Positions 56,404-64,000 of a stretch of 64,000 nucleotides of DNA are shown piece by piece. Source of the DNA: Chryseobacterium sp. E1 (GTDB lineage Bacteria > Bacteroidota > Bacteroidia > Flavobacteriales > Weeksellaceae); the NCBI GenBank assembly GCA_019203745.1, contig CP078104.1, forward strand, positions 1,204,501-1,268,500, given 5' to 3'. The notes under the pieces were generated by a model. It was not told where the DNA came from. It ran no database searches and was given only the letters and a program-made list of their open reading frames with translations. The position numbers were made by a program, and so were the translations under genes. Positions within the stretch are counted from its first letter, which is position 1, and the number at the start of each line of letters is the position of its first letter.

Positions 56404-56517
56404 TTCCACAGCATAAGGAAATTTTTGGTTAATTCTCTTTCTGCCTTCCAGACGGACATTAGCAATCTTGCAATTAAGTCTTTTGAAAGATTACACTGTC
56501 CAATTTTTTCCTTTTTT
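56404..56517 (+). ncRNA. Candidate 6S-like small RNA
   Basis: About 114 nt between a consensus promoter and a T-rich end (CCTTTTTTATGG). GGAAA (56418-56422) and TTGG (56426-56429) can pair with CCAA (56500-56503) and TTTCC (56507-56511), leaving a T-T internal loop, and GGACA (56453-56457) with TGTCC (56497-56501), leaving an asymmetric bubble and an inner hairpin around 56478-56492. TTTCC at 56404-56408 offers an alternative partner for GGAAA. A long rod with a central bubble recalls 6S RNA, and a 6S-Flavo class exists in Flavobacteria; assignment is inference. Confidence 0.4.
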
Positions 56518-56547
56518 ATGGCCTTACGGCAAATAAGCAGCTATAGC

Positions 56548-56892
56548 TTATGCTTTCTTTACAAATTCAGATTTTAAAGCCATCGCTCCAAAACCATCAA
56601 TTTTACAGTCGATATTATGATCGCTTCCCGGTCTTAAACGGATATTTTTCACCTTAGTACCAGCTTTTACCGGTTTTGGTGCTCCTTTTACCGGAAGATC
56701 CTTCACTACCACTACAGAATCTCCATCCTGAAGTTCATTTCCGTTAGAGTCTAATATTTTTCCTTCGTTTGCGGCTTCAGAAGCTGCTTCTTCAGGATTC
56801 CACTCATAGAAGCACTGAGAACATACCATCATATTATCGCTTGGGTATGTAAACTCAGAGCTGCATTTCGGACAAAGTACTGTATCACTCAT
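56548..56892 (-). CDS. yjdM: PhnA/YjdM family zinc-ribbon protein
   Basis: An intact 114-residue protein. An N-terminal zinc ribbon ([21 protein letters not shown], Cys at residues about 7, 10, 24 and 27) leads to the PhnA beta-barrel ([19 protein letters not shown], then [33 protein letters not shown]). Despite the historical name it is not shown to be part of phosphonate breakdown. Stands alone. Confidence 0.93.
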   Translation of the reverse strand: MSDTVLCPKCSSEFTYPSDNMMVCSQCFYEWNPEEAASEAANEGKILDSNGNELQDGDSVVVVKDLPVKGAPKPVKAGTKVKNIRLRPGSDHNIDCKIDGFGAMALKSEFVKKA

Positions 56893-56999
56893 ATTTTAAT
56901 TTTTTGCAAAGGTAGGGCTTTTTAAAGGTTGAAGTCAAGGGAATGGATCATTACTCCAAGGGAACGCCTAATGAGTATCTTTATTAATCAGGATAAATT

Positions 57000-57260
57000 A
57001 ACGCTATTGTTCGCAAAATAATGTCTGTTAAATATCATATATGATTTGTTCGCAAGGACGTTTCACTCAGCAACGGTAACCGCCCCCTCCGCTGAAGAAA
57101 ACATTTTGCAATCTTAAAAATCAGCCACAAATAAAATACCTTTGCGGACTCTGCGTTGAAATTTAAAAAATTCACCAGCCAAACATTTTGACAATTCATC
57201 ATTCACTACAATCAACAGCACTCCAACCTTCCTGCTTCAAACTCTCCCTCCCAAATCCTC
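57000..57260. repeat. Degenerate CGCAAA-type repeat followed by pyrimidine-rich stretch
   Basis: This gene-free stretch has several CGCAAA/TTTGCG words (TTCGCAAAAT near 57009, TTCGCAAGGACG near 57050, CTTTGCGGACTCTGCG near 57141) arranged like the inverted elements at 10211 and 38285 but more decayed. Then comes a pyrimidine-rich run (57222-57272, CCTTCC, CTCTCCCTCCC). No gene is seen. A TATTTTTG promoter box for the next gene lies at 57280-57287. Confidence 0.4.
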
Positions 57261-57279
57261 AACTCTCAACTTTAATTCG

Positions 57280-57287
57280 TATTTTTG
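57280..57287 (+). promoter_or_regulatory. -7 promoter box (TATTTTTG)
   Basis: TATTTTTG lies 26 bp before the ATG of the RsmB-like methyltransferase. Confidence 0.55.
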
Positions 57288-57313
57288 CAGATTCAAAACA
57301 GCGAAGCAAATTT

Positions 57314-58512
57314 ATGGAACTTATTCACAGAAACTTAGCGATCGGAATTCACGATGCTTTACAAGAAACATTTTTCGAGAAAAATAAATACGCAGATAAA
57401 GTAATCGAAAGACTTTTAAAAGCTAAAAAAATGGGGAAGCCAGGACAGAGCCGTTGTTTCTGAGATTTTCTACAACATCATCCGTTGGAAAAAACGCCTT
57501 GAATATTATATGGGTGAAGGGGTAAAACCTAACAACATCTACAAACTCATCATTGCGTATTTACTTTGGAGCAAAACAAACTACAAGAAGTTTGAAGAGT
57601 TTGACGGGATCAAAATTGCCGACATTCTTACAAAACTTAAAAAGAACACTGTTCCTACAAAAGCGATAGAATATTCCATTCCGGACTGGCTAGCCGAAAC
57701 ACTGGAAAAAGAGCTGGGTCCAAAATGGGAAAGAGAAATGCTTGCTTTAAACGAGCAGGCCCCTACTGTTTTAAGAGCCAACTCACTGAGAACAACAACA
57801 AAAGAACTTATTTCTGACCTTGCAGACGAAGGTGTAGTGTCTTTCCTATTAAAAATTATCCTGACGCTGTTCAGCTGGAGGAGAAAAAAATGTTTTCCTT
57901 ACAACAGCATTTAAAGAAGGATTATTTGAGGTTCAGGATGCTTCTTCCCAGAAGATCGGGTATTTCCTTGATGTAAAAGAAGGACAAAGAGTTGTAGATG
58001 CCTGTGCCGGCGCAGGCGGAAAACACTTCACCTTGCAGCATTGATGAAAAACAAAGGACAGATCGTTGCTTTAGATATTTTCGACTGGAAACTTGCAGAA
58101 TTGAAACGCCGTGCCAAAAGAGCCGGAGCTCACAATATTGAAACCCGTATGATTTCTGATAATAAAGTCATCAAGCGTCTTCATGAAAAAGCAGACAGAC
58201 TTCTGATTGATGCACCATGTTCAGGTCTTGGAGTTTTGAAAAGAAACCCGGACAGCAAATGGAAAATTGACCAGGACTTCATTGACAGAATCAAAAAGGA
58301 ACAGCAGCAGATTCTTCAGGACTATTTAAAATGCTTAAGAAAGGAGGAAAATGGTGTATGCTACCTGTTCTATTCTTCCTTCTGAAAATAATCTTCAGGT
58401 AGAAGAGTTTATCAAAAACAATCCTGGATTTAAAATGATCAAAGATGAAAAAGTAATGCCAAGTACAGGCTATGACGGATTCTATATGGCTTTGATTGAA
58501 AGAATATCTTAA
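57314..58512 (+). CDS. RsmB/Nop2-type rRNA cytosine-C5 methyltransferase (several frame breaks)
   Basis: About 405 residues. An N-terminal helical NusB-like part (MELIHRNLAIGIHDALQETFF, then YNIIRWKKRLEYYMGEGVKP) precedes the SAM domain: DASSQKIGYFLDVKEGQRVVDACAGAGGKT, IVALDIFDWKLAELKRRAKRAGAHNIE, the catalytic DAPCSGLGVLKRNPDSKWK, and MVYATCSILPSEN with the second Cys. It probably methylates 16S rRNA. Breaks near 57450, near 57838-57890, near 58022-58030, and at about 58328-58355. The start at 57314 is preferred; a longer frame from 57188 runs into repeat sequence. Confidence 0.9.
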
Positions 58513-58534
58513 TCCGGTGCAAAATACATATGAC

Positions 58535-58566
58535 AAACTACTCCATTTCCGGGGTAGTTTTTTTAT
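58535..58566 (+). terminator. Intrinsic terminator
   Basis: AAACTACTCC (58535-58544) pairs with GGGGTAGTTT (58551-58560), one G-U pair, then a T-run. Confidence 0.88.
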
Positions 58567-58667
58567 TTAAAATCTTTTTAAAAAAATGTAACATTTTTGT
58601 AACATTTCAATTCTATTGTCTACTTATTGTATAGATTATCCGTTTTGATGCTGTAAAAAGTTTAGAA

Positions 58668-58675
58668 TACCTTTG
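58668..58675 (+). promoter_or_regulatory. Promoter of the PNGase gene (TACCTTTG with a TTTTG -33 box)
   Basis: TACCTTTG (58668-58675) with TTTTG at 58643-58647, 20-bp spacing, 18 bp before the ATG at 58694. This is one of the best-matched promoters in the window. Confidence 0.65.
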
Positions 58676-58693
58676 CAGCAAACTCATTTATTT

Positions 58694-60357
58694 ATGCATA
58701 CAAGAAATGTTTTAAATTTTCTGGCTGTCTTCCTATACTGTCTGTTTTCTGCACAGACCTATGAAATTCAGTATACCAGCTCTTATAACGGAAAAGTAAA
58801 TACTGATCAGCCTACCACCATTGTTTGGGCCAATGAGAAAGAAAATTTCATTCTCAACACCACGATCAAAGAACAAAAAGCAAATATCCTTTCGAAATTA
58901 CCAAAGTAGAGAAACCTTCCAATACGGTTGTTTCTTATGCTTTTTAAAGCCCGGAGAAGTTATCTCAGCTTCAGATGCGGAATCAGTGGGAAAGCAAAAT
59001 TTTGAGTTCACCAATGAGACCAAAAAGATTTTGGGGTATACCTGTAAAAAAGCGGTGACCAAAGTCAATTCAAACACTATTGAAATCTGGTACACCAATG
59101 ATCTGAAAATACAAGGTGGTCCTTCTGTACTGGGGCAGAATCTAGGATTTGTATTAGAAGTTGAAAGAAATAAAAACTCTCTGGTTACTGCCAGTTCAAT
59201 CAAAAAAATCAAAAATTCCGGCATCGGAAATATTATAAAAGGAACTGTTCAGTCTACTGATCAGCTAAGCTACAAAGATCTTTTATGGAAAAGCAGATTC
59301 ACCACATTGAATGTTTTTGAGAATGAAACTATTAATTTTTCTGATGCTTCCAAATCCGATGATCAGATAAAAAGATATGCTAACGGAACCATTATTCTTA
59401 AGAAAGTAAAATTTCCTGCGATTTCACAGGGGAAAATATTTTTGCAGAACTGAAGCAACAGTCAAACGGAGATGCTTACGACAGGACCGGAACGGTATTT
59501 TTTATTCCGCAGGATAAAGAAAAGTCTTTCTTCGATGGTCTGGAGAAAGGGGCAAAAACCCTTCCTGTATTTGAGAATGGTAACGGAAAGCAATATTTTG
59601 GGATAACCGCTACAGAAAATTACAGTCCTGCTATAGAAATGATGAGATTCTTTACCGCTTTTGGAATCCAGAAGTTTAACCATATTCAGCTTAAAGGAAA
59701 AAACTGGCAGACCATCAGCCCGTACCGCCAGGACATCACAGAACTTAAGCCGTCTTTGTCAGGTAAAGAAGTATGGGTGGGTACATTTATCGGTAATTAT
59801 GATAAAGGAGGTCATAAAATAAGCCTTGACATTACAATCCATAACAGTGATCAGAATATTTACAAGAATAATGTAGCAATTCCTCTGTTCAATACATTAA
59901 ATATCATGGAAATGGCAGGCCAGGATTATTCTACGATGTTCAACCAGGATAAAGGACTTTTTGTTGATTTCACATTAGAAAAAGATATCAAAAACGCTCA
60001 GCTAAGGTATACAACTACCGGACACGGTGGCTGGGAAAACGGGGACGAGTTCGTACCTAAAGCCAACTCTATATTTATAGACGGGCAACCGGTATTTTCT
60101 TTTGTACCGTGGAGAACAGACTGTGGTTCTTACCGTTTATACAATCCGGCTTCAGGAAATTTCCAGGATGGGCTTTCTTCTTCAGACCTCAGCAGATCCA
60201 ACTGGTGCCCCGGAACGGTTACCAATCCGAATTTTATTCCGTTGGGAGATCTGAAAGCAGGGAAACACAGTATTCACGTAAAGATTCCTCAAGGACCTAC
60301 GGAAGGAACAAGCTTCAGCTCATGGAATGTTGCAGGAGTTTTACTGGGGTGCAATAA
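58694..60357 (+). CDS. Peptide-N-glycosidase, PNGase F-II-like, with N-terminal extra domain (several frame breaks)
   Basis: About 555 residues. Signal peptide (MHTRNVLNFLAVFLYCLFSAQ), then an N-terminal domain of about 200 residues (YEIQYTSSYNGKVNTD, LGYTCKKAVTK, IEIWYTNDLKIQGGPSVLGQ) resembling GLPGLI-type domains. A PNGase F two-domain core follows: VWVGTFIGNYDKGGHKISLD, LRYTTTGHGGWENGDEFVPK, WRTDCGSYRLYNPASGN and SRSNWCPGTVTNPNFIPL. The enzyme would cut N-glycans from secreted or host glycoproteins, releasing Asp-peptide. Breaks near 58890, 58945 and 59438, and at 60346-60349 (G4 for G5), where the corrected stop is TAA at 60355-60357. Confidence 0.88.
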
Positions 60358-60363
60358 AACAAA

Positions 60364-60391
60364 ACCTTCTTGCATGAGAATTGCAAGAAGG
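60364..60391. terminator. Hairpin downstream of the PNGase gene
   Basis: CCTTCTTGCA and TGCAAGAAGG form a perfect 10-bp stem around a 7-nt loop, 7 bp after the corrected PNGase stop. It is not followed by a T-run on the + strand, so its strength is uncertain. Confidence 0.65.
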
Positions 60392-60437
60392 TAAAAACAC
60401 AAATGATGAAAAAAATTATTTCGAGCCACAAAGTAAG

Positions 60438-60656
60438 GGTTAAAATTCATATAATTAATTACCATAGATTAATAAATATGTCATTTTTATTTTGTATATG
60501 GAGCGAATAAATTTTAACCTCAACGAAAAAAATTAATTAAAAACGTGTCAATTTCTTGATTTGGTTAAAATTTTTAACTTTAAAATACTAATTAGTTAAA
60601 AATTTACTCATTTAAACATTTTTCATTGTTATTTATAAACATCACTTTTATTTTTG
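60438..60656 (+). promoter_or_regulatory. A/T-rich leader of asnB with inverted repeat and promoter box
   Basis: This gene-free stretch holds GGTTAAAATT (60438-60447) and its reverse complement AATTTTAACC (60510-60519), a further near-palindrome GTTAAAATTTTTAAC near 60564, and a TATTTTTG promoter box (60649-60656) 21 bp before asnB. The repeated GTTAAAAT word could be a regulator site, but A/T-richness makes chance likely. Confidence 0.35.
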
Positions 60657-60677
60657 CTTCATAAATAATAAAAAAAT

Positions 60678-62343
60678 ATGTGTGGAATTGTATGTTTATT
60701 TGACGCCAAGCAGAAAACCGAAATATTAAGACCCCAGGTTTTGGAAATGTCAAAGAAAATCCGTCACAGAGGACCGGATTGGAGTGGGGTTTTTCAGGAT
60801 GAAAAAGTGGTATTCTCCCACGAAAGGCTTGCGATTGTAGATCCTACCTCAGGAAAGCAGCCATTATTTACAAAAGACGGAAAGGTAGTATTAGCCGTAA
60901 ACGGTGAAATCTATAACCACAGAGAATTAAAGAAGAATTTCCGGATTATGAATTTCAGACCCAGTCTGATTGTGAAGTAATCCTGGCACTATATAGAAAA
61001 TACGGAAAAGATTTTGTTGAAAAACTGAACGGAATTTTCGCTTTTGCACTTTATGACACTGAAAACCAAGTGTATCTTATTGCCCGTGATCATATGGGAA
61101 TCTGCCCTCTTTATCAGGGTTGGGACAAAAACGGAAACTATTATGTAGCTTCTGAACTGAAAGCGCTTGAAGGAATATGCAAAACTATTGAAACTTTTCT
61201 ACCGGGACATCTTGTATACAGCAAAGACGGTGCAGAGCTGCAACAGTGGTACCAAAGAGACTGGGAAAGTTTTGAGCACGTAAAAGAAAACGAAACAGAT
61301 ATTGCAAAGCTTAGAAAAGGACTTCAAGATGCCGTTCACAGACAACTGATGAGTGATGTTCCTTATGGTGTACTTCTTTCCGGAGGACTGGATTCTTCTG
61401 TTATTTCAGCAATCACTGCCAAGTTTGCAAGACAAAGGATAGAAAGTGGCGATACCCAGGAAGCATGGTACCCAAGACTTCACAGTTTTGCCGTGGGTCT
61501 TGTAGGATCACCGGATCTGGCAGCAGCACAGAAAGCGGCAGAACATATAGGATCTGTTCACCATGAAGTCAACTTTACCGTTCAGGAAGGTCTGGACGCA
61601 ATTCGTGATGTTATTTATCACCTGGAAACGTATGATGTAACTACCATCAGAGCCTCCACGCCAATGTATCTGCTGGCAAGGGTAATCAAATCCATGGGAA
61701 TCAAAATGGTACTTTCGGGAGAAGGTTCTGATGAATTATTCGGTGGATACCTTTACTTCCACAAAGCACCTGATGCCAAAGAATTCCATGATGAGACCGT
61801 AAGAAAGCTTGGTAAGCTTCACCTTTACGACTGTTTAAGAGCCAACAAAGCTTTAATGAGCTGGGAATTGAAGGCAGGGTTCCTTTCCTTGACAAGGAAT
61901 TCATGGATATTGCCATGACGCTTAACCCGAAAGATAAAATGATCAGCGCTGCAGAAGGCAAGATCGAAAAATGGGTATTGAGAAAAGCTTTTGAAGACAT
62001 CCTTCCTGAATCTATTGTATGGAGACAGAAAGAGCAATTCTCTGACGGTGTGGGTTATTCTTGGATCGATACTTTAAAAGAGGTCGCTGAAAAAGAGGTT
62101 ACTGATGAAATGATGGCCAATGCAAGATTCAGATTCCCTCTGAACACCCCTCAAAACAAAGAAGAATACCGTTACAGAACTATTTTTGAAGAGCATTTCC
62201 CAAGTGAAACTTCTGCGGCTACGGTTCCTTCCGTACCTTCTGTGGCATGTTCCACTCCCATTGCCCTGGAATGGGATGAAGCTTTCAAGAAAATGAATGA
62301 TCCGAGCGGAAGAGCGGTGAAGGTGCATGAGACTTCTTATTAA
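60678..62343 (+). CDS. asnB: Asparagine synthase B, glutamine-hydrolysing (two frame breaks)
   Basis: About 556 residues. The Ntn glutaminase starts MCGIVCLFDAKQ with the catalytic Cys2, then IRHRGPDWSG, SHERLAIVDPTSGKQPL, LAVNGEIYNHRELK. The synthetase domain has the PP-loop LLSGGLDSSVIS, SFAVGLVGSPDL, VLSGEGSDELFGGYLYF and, after correction, GIEGRVPFLDKEFMDIAM. Tail LRKAFEDILPESIVWRQKEQFSDGVGYSWID. Breaks near 60941 and near 61863. Converts Asp plus Gln to Asn. The enzyme is complete. Confidence 0.95.
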
Positions 62344-62489
62344 AGATATGGAATACGTGGTGCAGGTTGAGGAATGATCATATTACTATTCTCCTGTTAA
62401 TAATTCACGATTCACTTGCGAGGCAGAATTCACTATTGACCAATATATTTTTGACTTGAGTCACTTAACTCATTCAGTTATAATTTATC

Positions 62490-62518
62490 AATCCTGTAGC
62501 AATACAGGATTCTTTTTG
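62490..62518 (+). terminator. Intrinsic terminator downstream of asnB
   Basis: AATCCTGTA (62490-62498) pairs with TACAGGATT (62503-62511), GCAA loop, then CTTTTT. The 62344-62489 spacer contains AATTCACGATTCAC-like short direct words and no gene. Confidence 0.88.
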
Positions 62519-62615
62519 AATTAACAATAACAATATAGCATAATTTAACTCACAATCCAAAATAATATCTAATAAATAATTATATTTGGAAAACGAAAAT
62601 ATCAATTATATAAAA

Positions 62616-63423
62616 ATGAGAAGAAACCTTACTGTTTTATTTGCCTTATTAACCATCAGTTTTGCTTTTGGACAGGAAAATATGGCAAATATCTGAATTC
62701 AAAAAAGCTTGCTTTGGCTTATAAGAGTGTAAAAGATGCAGATAAAGATGACTACTATCAGCAATTCTACTGGCTGGTAAAGGCTGAACAACTTAAAACT
62801 TATCCTCACTTAAAAGATATAAAACCTGTGTGTTTTATATGAGTTTGTAAAATATGTAAACCCTCAGAATCCGACCAAAAACTGGATGCAAGGGGTAAAG
62901 AATTGAGAGCAACCGCAGAATTATCTTTAAATCAATACTTTAAAAATAAAAATTTGAAAACAATTCTGTTCTGATGTACAACCTTGAAACTTATGTAGAC
63001 CCTTCAAAAGGACAGTACTACACTAAGGTTGACCCGGAAAAGATCAAAGAACTGGTACCGAAGGAACTCTTTGCCTTTAATTCATTCAACAGGAATATGG
63101 GAGAAAAAAACCTATTATCTTTGGATTGATAAGAAAAAAGATGATCTGAATATTGTAGACATCATTCCTAGTGAGAAAGATGATAAAGATTTCTATACCA
63201 GACTGAAGCAGTATCTTCCAAGCTATAAGTTTTCAAAATATGTTCCTTCTGTAAAAAAGGAAATAAATCAGATAAAACCGATATAGAATATTATTACATC
63301 ATGCCATTTGAGCAGAATACCGATAATATTGAATACAAAACAAAGGATTTCAAAAAATTCACTCTGAGCCAGTACAGAAAAGCCGGTGACGAATGGAAAG
63401 GAGTAGAAAAACCTAGAAAATAA
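62616..63423 (+). CDS. Secreted protein of unknown function (several frame breaks)
   Basis: About 275 residues reconstructed. Signal peptide (MRRNLTVLFALLTISFAFGQ), then KYGKYLNSKKLALAYKSVKDADKDDYYQQFYWLVKAEQL, a TPR-like helical start. The middle contains YNLETYVDPSKGQYYTKVDPEKIKELVP. The C-terminus has TYYLWIDKKKDDLNIVDIIPSEKDD and ends GDEWKGVEKPRK at 63423. Breaks near 62683, 62835, 62900, 62960, 63110 and 63280. Rich in Tyr and Lys. Family not recognised. It has a perfect palindromic terminator. Confidence 0.62.
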
Positions 63424-63426
63424 ATC

Positions 63427-63458
63427 AAAAAGTCCTGTGAAATTTCACAGGACTTTTT
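63427..63458 (+). terminator. Perfect 32-bp palindromic terminator
   Basis: AAAAAGTCCTGTGAAA (63427-63442) and TTTCACAGGACTTTTT (63443-63458) match exactly, starting 4 bp after the preceding stop. Confidence 0.9.
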
Positions 63459-63562
63459 AATTTTATATGGATTTCTTTATCTAAAGATCAAACCGCTTAA
63501 AGCAAGCACTTTTTCAAAATAAAAATAAGTCTGAAATTCCCGGATGCTCCAGCCTATACGAA

Positions 63563-64000
63563 ATGACAGAAATAAGTCCGCAACAGACATCCATAAAGAA
63601 AATTCTCCCATTGATTCTGGCTACTGCTATTTTCATGCAGATGCTGGATTCTACTATTCTGAATACATCTTTACCCTCTATAGCCAAAGACCTCAATGAA
63701 TCTCCGCTGAATATGCAGAATGCCATCATCAGCTACGTTCTTACCCTCGCTGTATTTATGCCTGCAAGCGGCTTTTTGGCAGACCGTTTCGGAACAAAGA
63801 AAATATTTATCTTTTCGTTGGTGTTATTCAGTCTCGGATCTTTATTCTGTTCTCTATCCCAAAATCTTACCCATCTGGTGATTTCCAGAGTGGTTCAGGG
63901 TGTGGGAGGAAGCCTCATGACCCCTGTTGGAAAATTAGCACTCATTAAAACTTTTGATAAAAATGAATTGCTCAAAGCGATGAACTTCGCTATTATTCCG
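63563..64000 (+). CDS. MFS transporter, DHA2 (14-TM drug:H+ antiporter) family, N-terminal part
   Basis: The open frame runs from the ATG at 63563 to the right edge (146 codons, no stop). It shows MFS features: first helix with ILATAIFMQMLDSTILNTSLPSIA (the LDxTIxNxxLP pattern of DHA2/EmrB proteins), NAIISYVLTLAVFMPASGFLADRFGTKK (motif A), and VISRVVQGVGGSLMTPVGKLAL. An EmrB-like multidrug exporter at the inner membrane is likely. No EmrA-like partner is visible before it; it may lie beyond the window. Confidence 0.9.
   Translation, partial: MTEISPQQTSIKKILPLILATAIFMQMLDSTILNTSLPSIAKDLNESPLNMQNAIISYVLTLAVFMPASGFLADRFGTKKIFIFSLVLFSLGSLFCSLSQNLTHLVISRVVQGVGGSLMTPVGKLALIKTFDKNELLKAMNFAIIP

Noticed and set aside
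57188-57313. Longer N-terminus for the RsmB-like methyltransferase.
   Set aside because: The extension translates repeat-derived pyrimidine-rich sequence and lies upstream of the promoter box at 57280.
60358-60394. PNGase C-terminal extension with extra Cys residues.
   Set aside because: It translates a hairpin; one missing G at 60346-60349 displaces the natural stop at 60355-60357.
1-64000. Mass pseudogenisation of the region.
   Set aside because: Frame breaks are single-base losses in runs and hit essential genes while motifs on both sides are intact; sequencing error explains this better.
1-64000. CRISPR arrays, tRNA or rRNA genes, IS transposases, phage genes.
   Set aside because: Looked for in all spacers; no regularly spaced direct repeats, cloverleafs, rRNA segments or transposase motifs were seen.

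Overview
The window looks like chromosomal DNA of a Chryseobacterium-type flavobacterium (Weeksellaceae, Bacteroidota). Evidence: low GC with A/T-rich spacers, repeated Bacteroidota promoter boxes (TAnnTTTG), few Shine-Dalgarno sites, lipoproteins with the lipobox followed by Lys/Glu, a secreted esterase with a Por/type IX-style C-terminal tail, TonB-dependent receptors, DUF3108, an adrenodoxin-type ferredoxin with a thioredoxin-reductase-like FNR, and a PNGase F-II-like glycosidase.

A dominant technical feature is that roughly 39 of about 57 protein genes are split by frameshifts. Where the break can be localised it is nearly always one base missing from a short A, G or T run, and it hits housekeeping genes (pheS, recR, pcrA/uvrD, asnB, rsmB-like). 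I read this as uncorrected homopolymer error, not decay. I therefore annotate full-length genes across the breaks and state where they are.

Layout. 1-6.6 kb: small redox and stress enzymes (epimerase, ABM-domain protein, DJ-1/PfpI, aldo/keto reductase, cyclase, AhpD-like protein with DoxX, Crp/Fnr regulator, DUF1304). 6.8-10.1 kb: a structured leader followed by a glycine-betaine ABC transporter (proV-proW-proX). 10.4-12.3 kb: a HxlR repressor divergent from a quinone-reductase-like dehydrogenase and a cupin, with palindromic operators between. 12.5-15.0 kb: a TonB receptor translationally coupled to a periplasmic thioredoxin. 15.1-24.9 kb: tyrosine/homogentisate catabolism (hmgA, hppD, fahA) interleaved with two CoA-transferases, a flavin reductase, and a small GxxExxY nuclease-like gene enclosed by perfect inverted repeats. 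25-30 kb: a lipoprotein, hydrolases, a secreted SGNH esterase, and a HipA-like kinase/DUF3037 pair. 30.2-35.2 kb: a CstA-type transporter, then a TPP riboswitch controlling thiM-thiE-thiD-tenA (thiamine salvage). 35.3-40.8 kb: a second TonB receptor and PcrA/UvrD helicase. 41-49.3 kb: a pair of M16 peptidases, secG, a glycosyltransferase with recR, a scramblase-like protein, a lipoprotein and pepD. 49.5-58.5 kb: a LOG-family protein, ferredoxin and FNR, DUF3108, pheS, a YceI lipoprotein, an orphan ABC ATPase, a candidate 6S-like small RNA, PhnA and an RsmB-like methyltransferase. 58.7-64 kb: the PNGase F-II homologue, asnB, a secreted unknown and the start of an MFS transporter.

The non-coding structure is unusually rich. 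Besides many perfect intrinsic terminators there are several families of short inverted-repeat elements: AACC-initiated repeats of a roughly 9-bp word, one of which encloses the GxxExxY gene; purine-rich inverted pairs; and a double-hairpin unit. There is also a TPP riboswitch with a downstream terminator-like hairpin, a leader or small RNA upstream of proV, and a promoter-driven candidate RNA at about 56.4 kb. No tRNA, rRNA, CRISPR array or recognisable transposase gene was seen.
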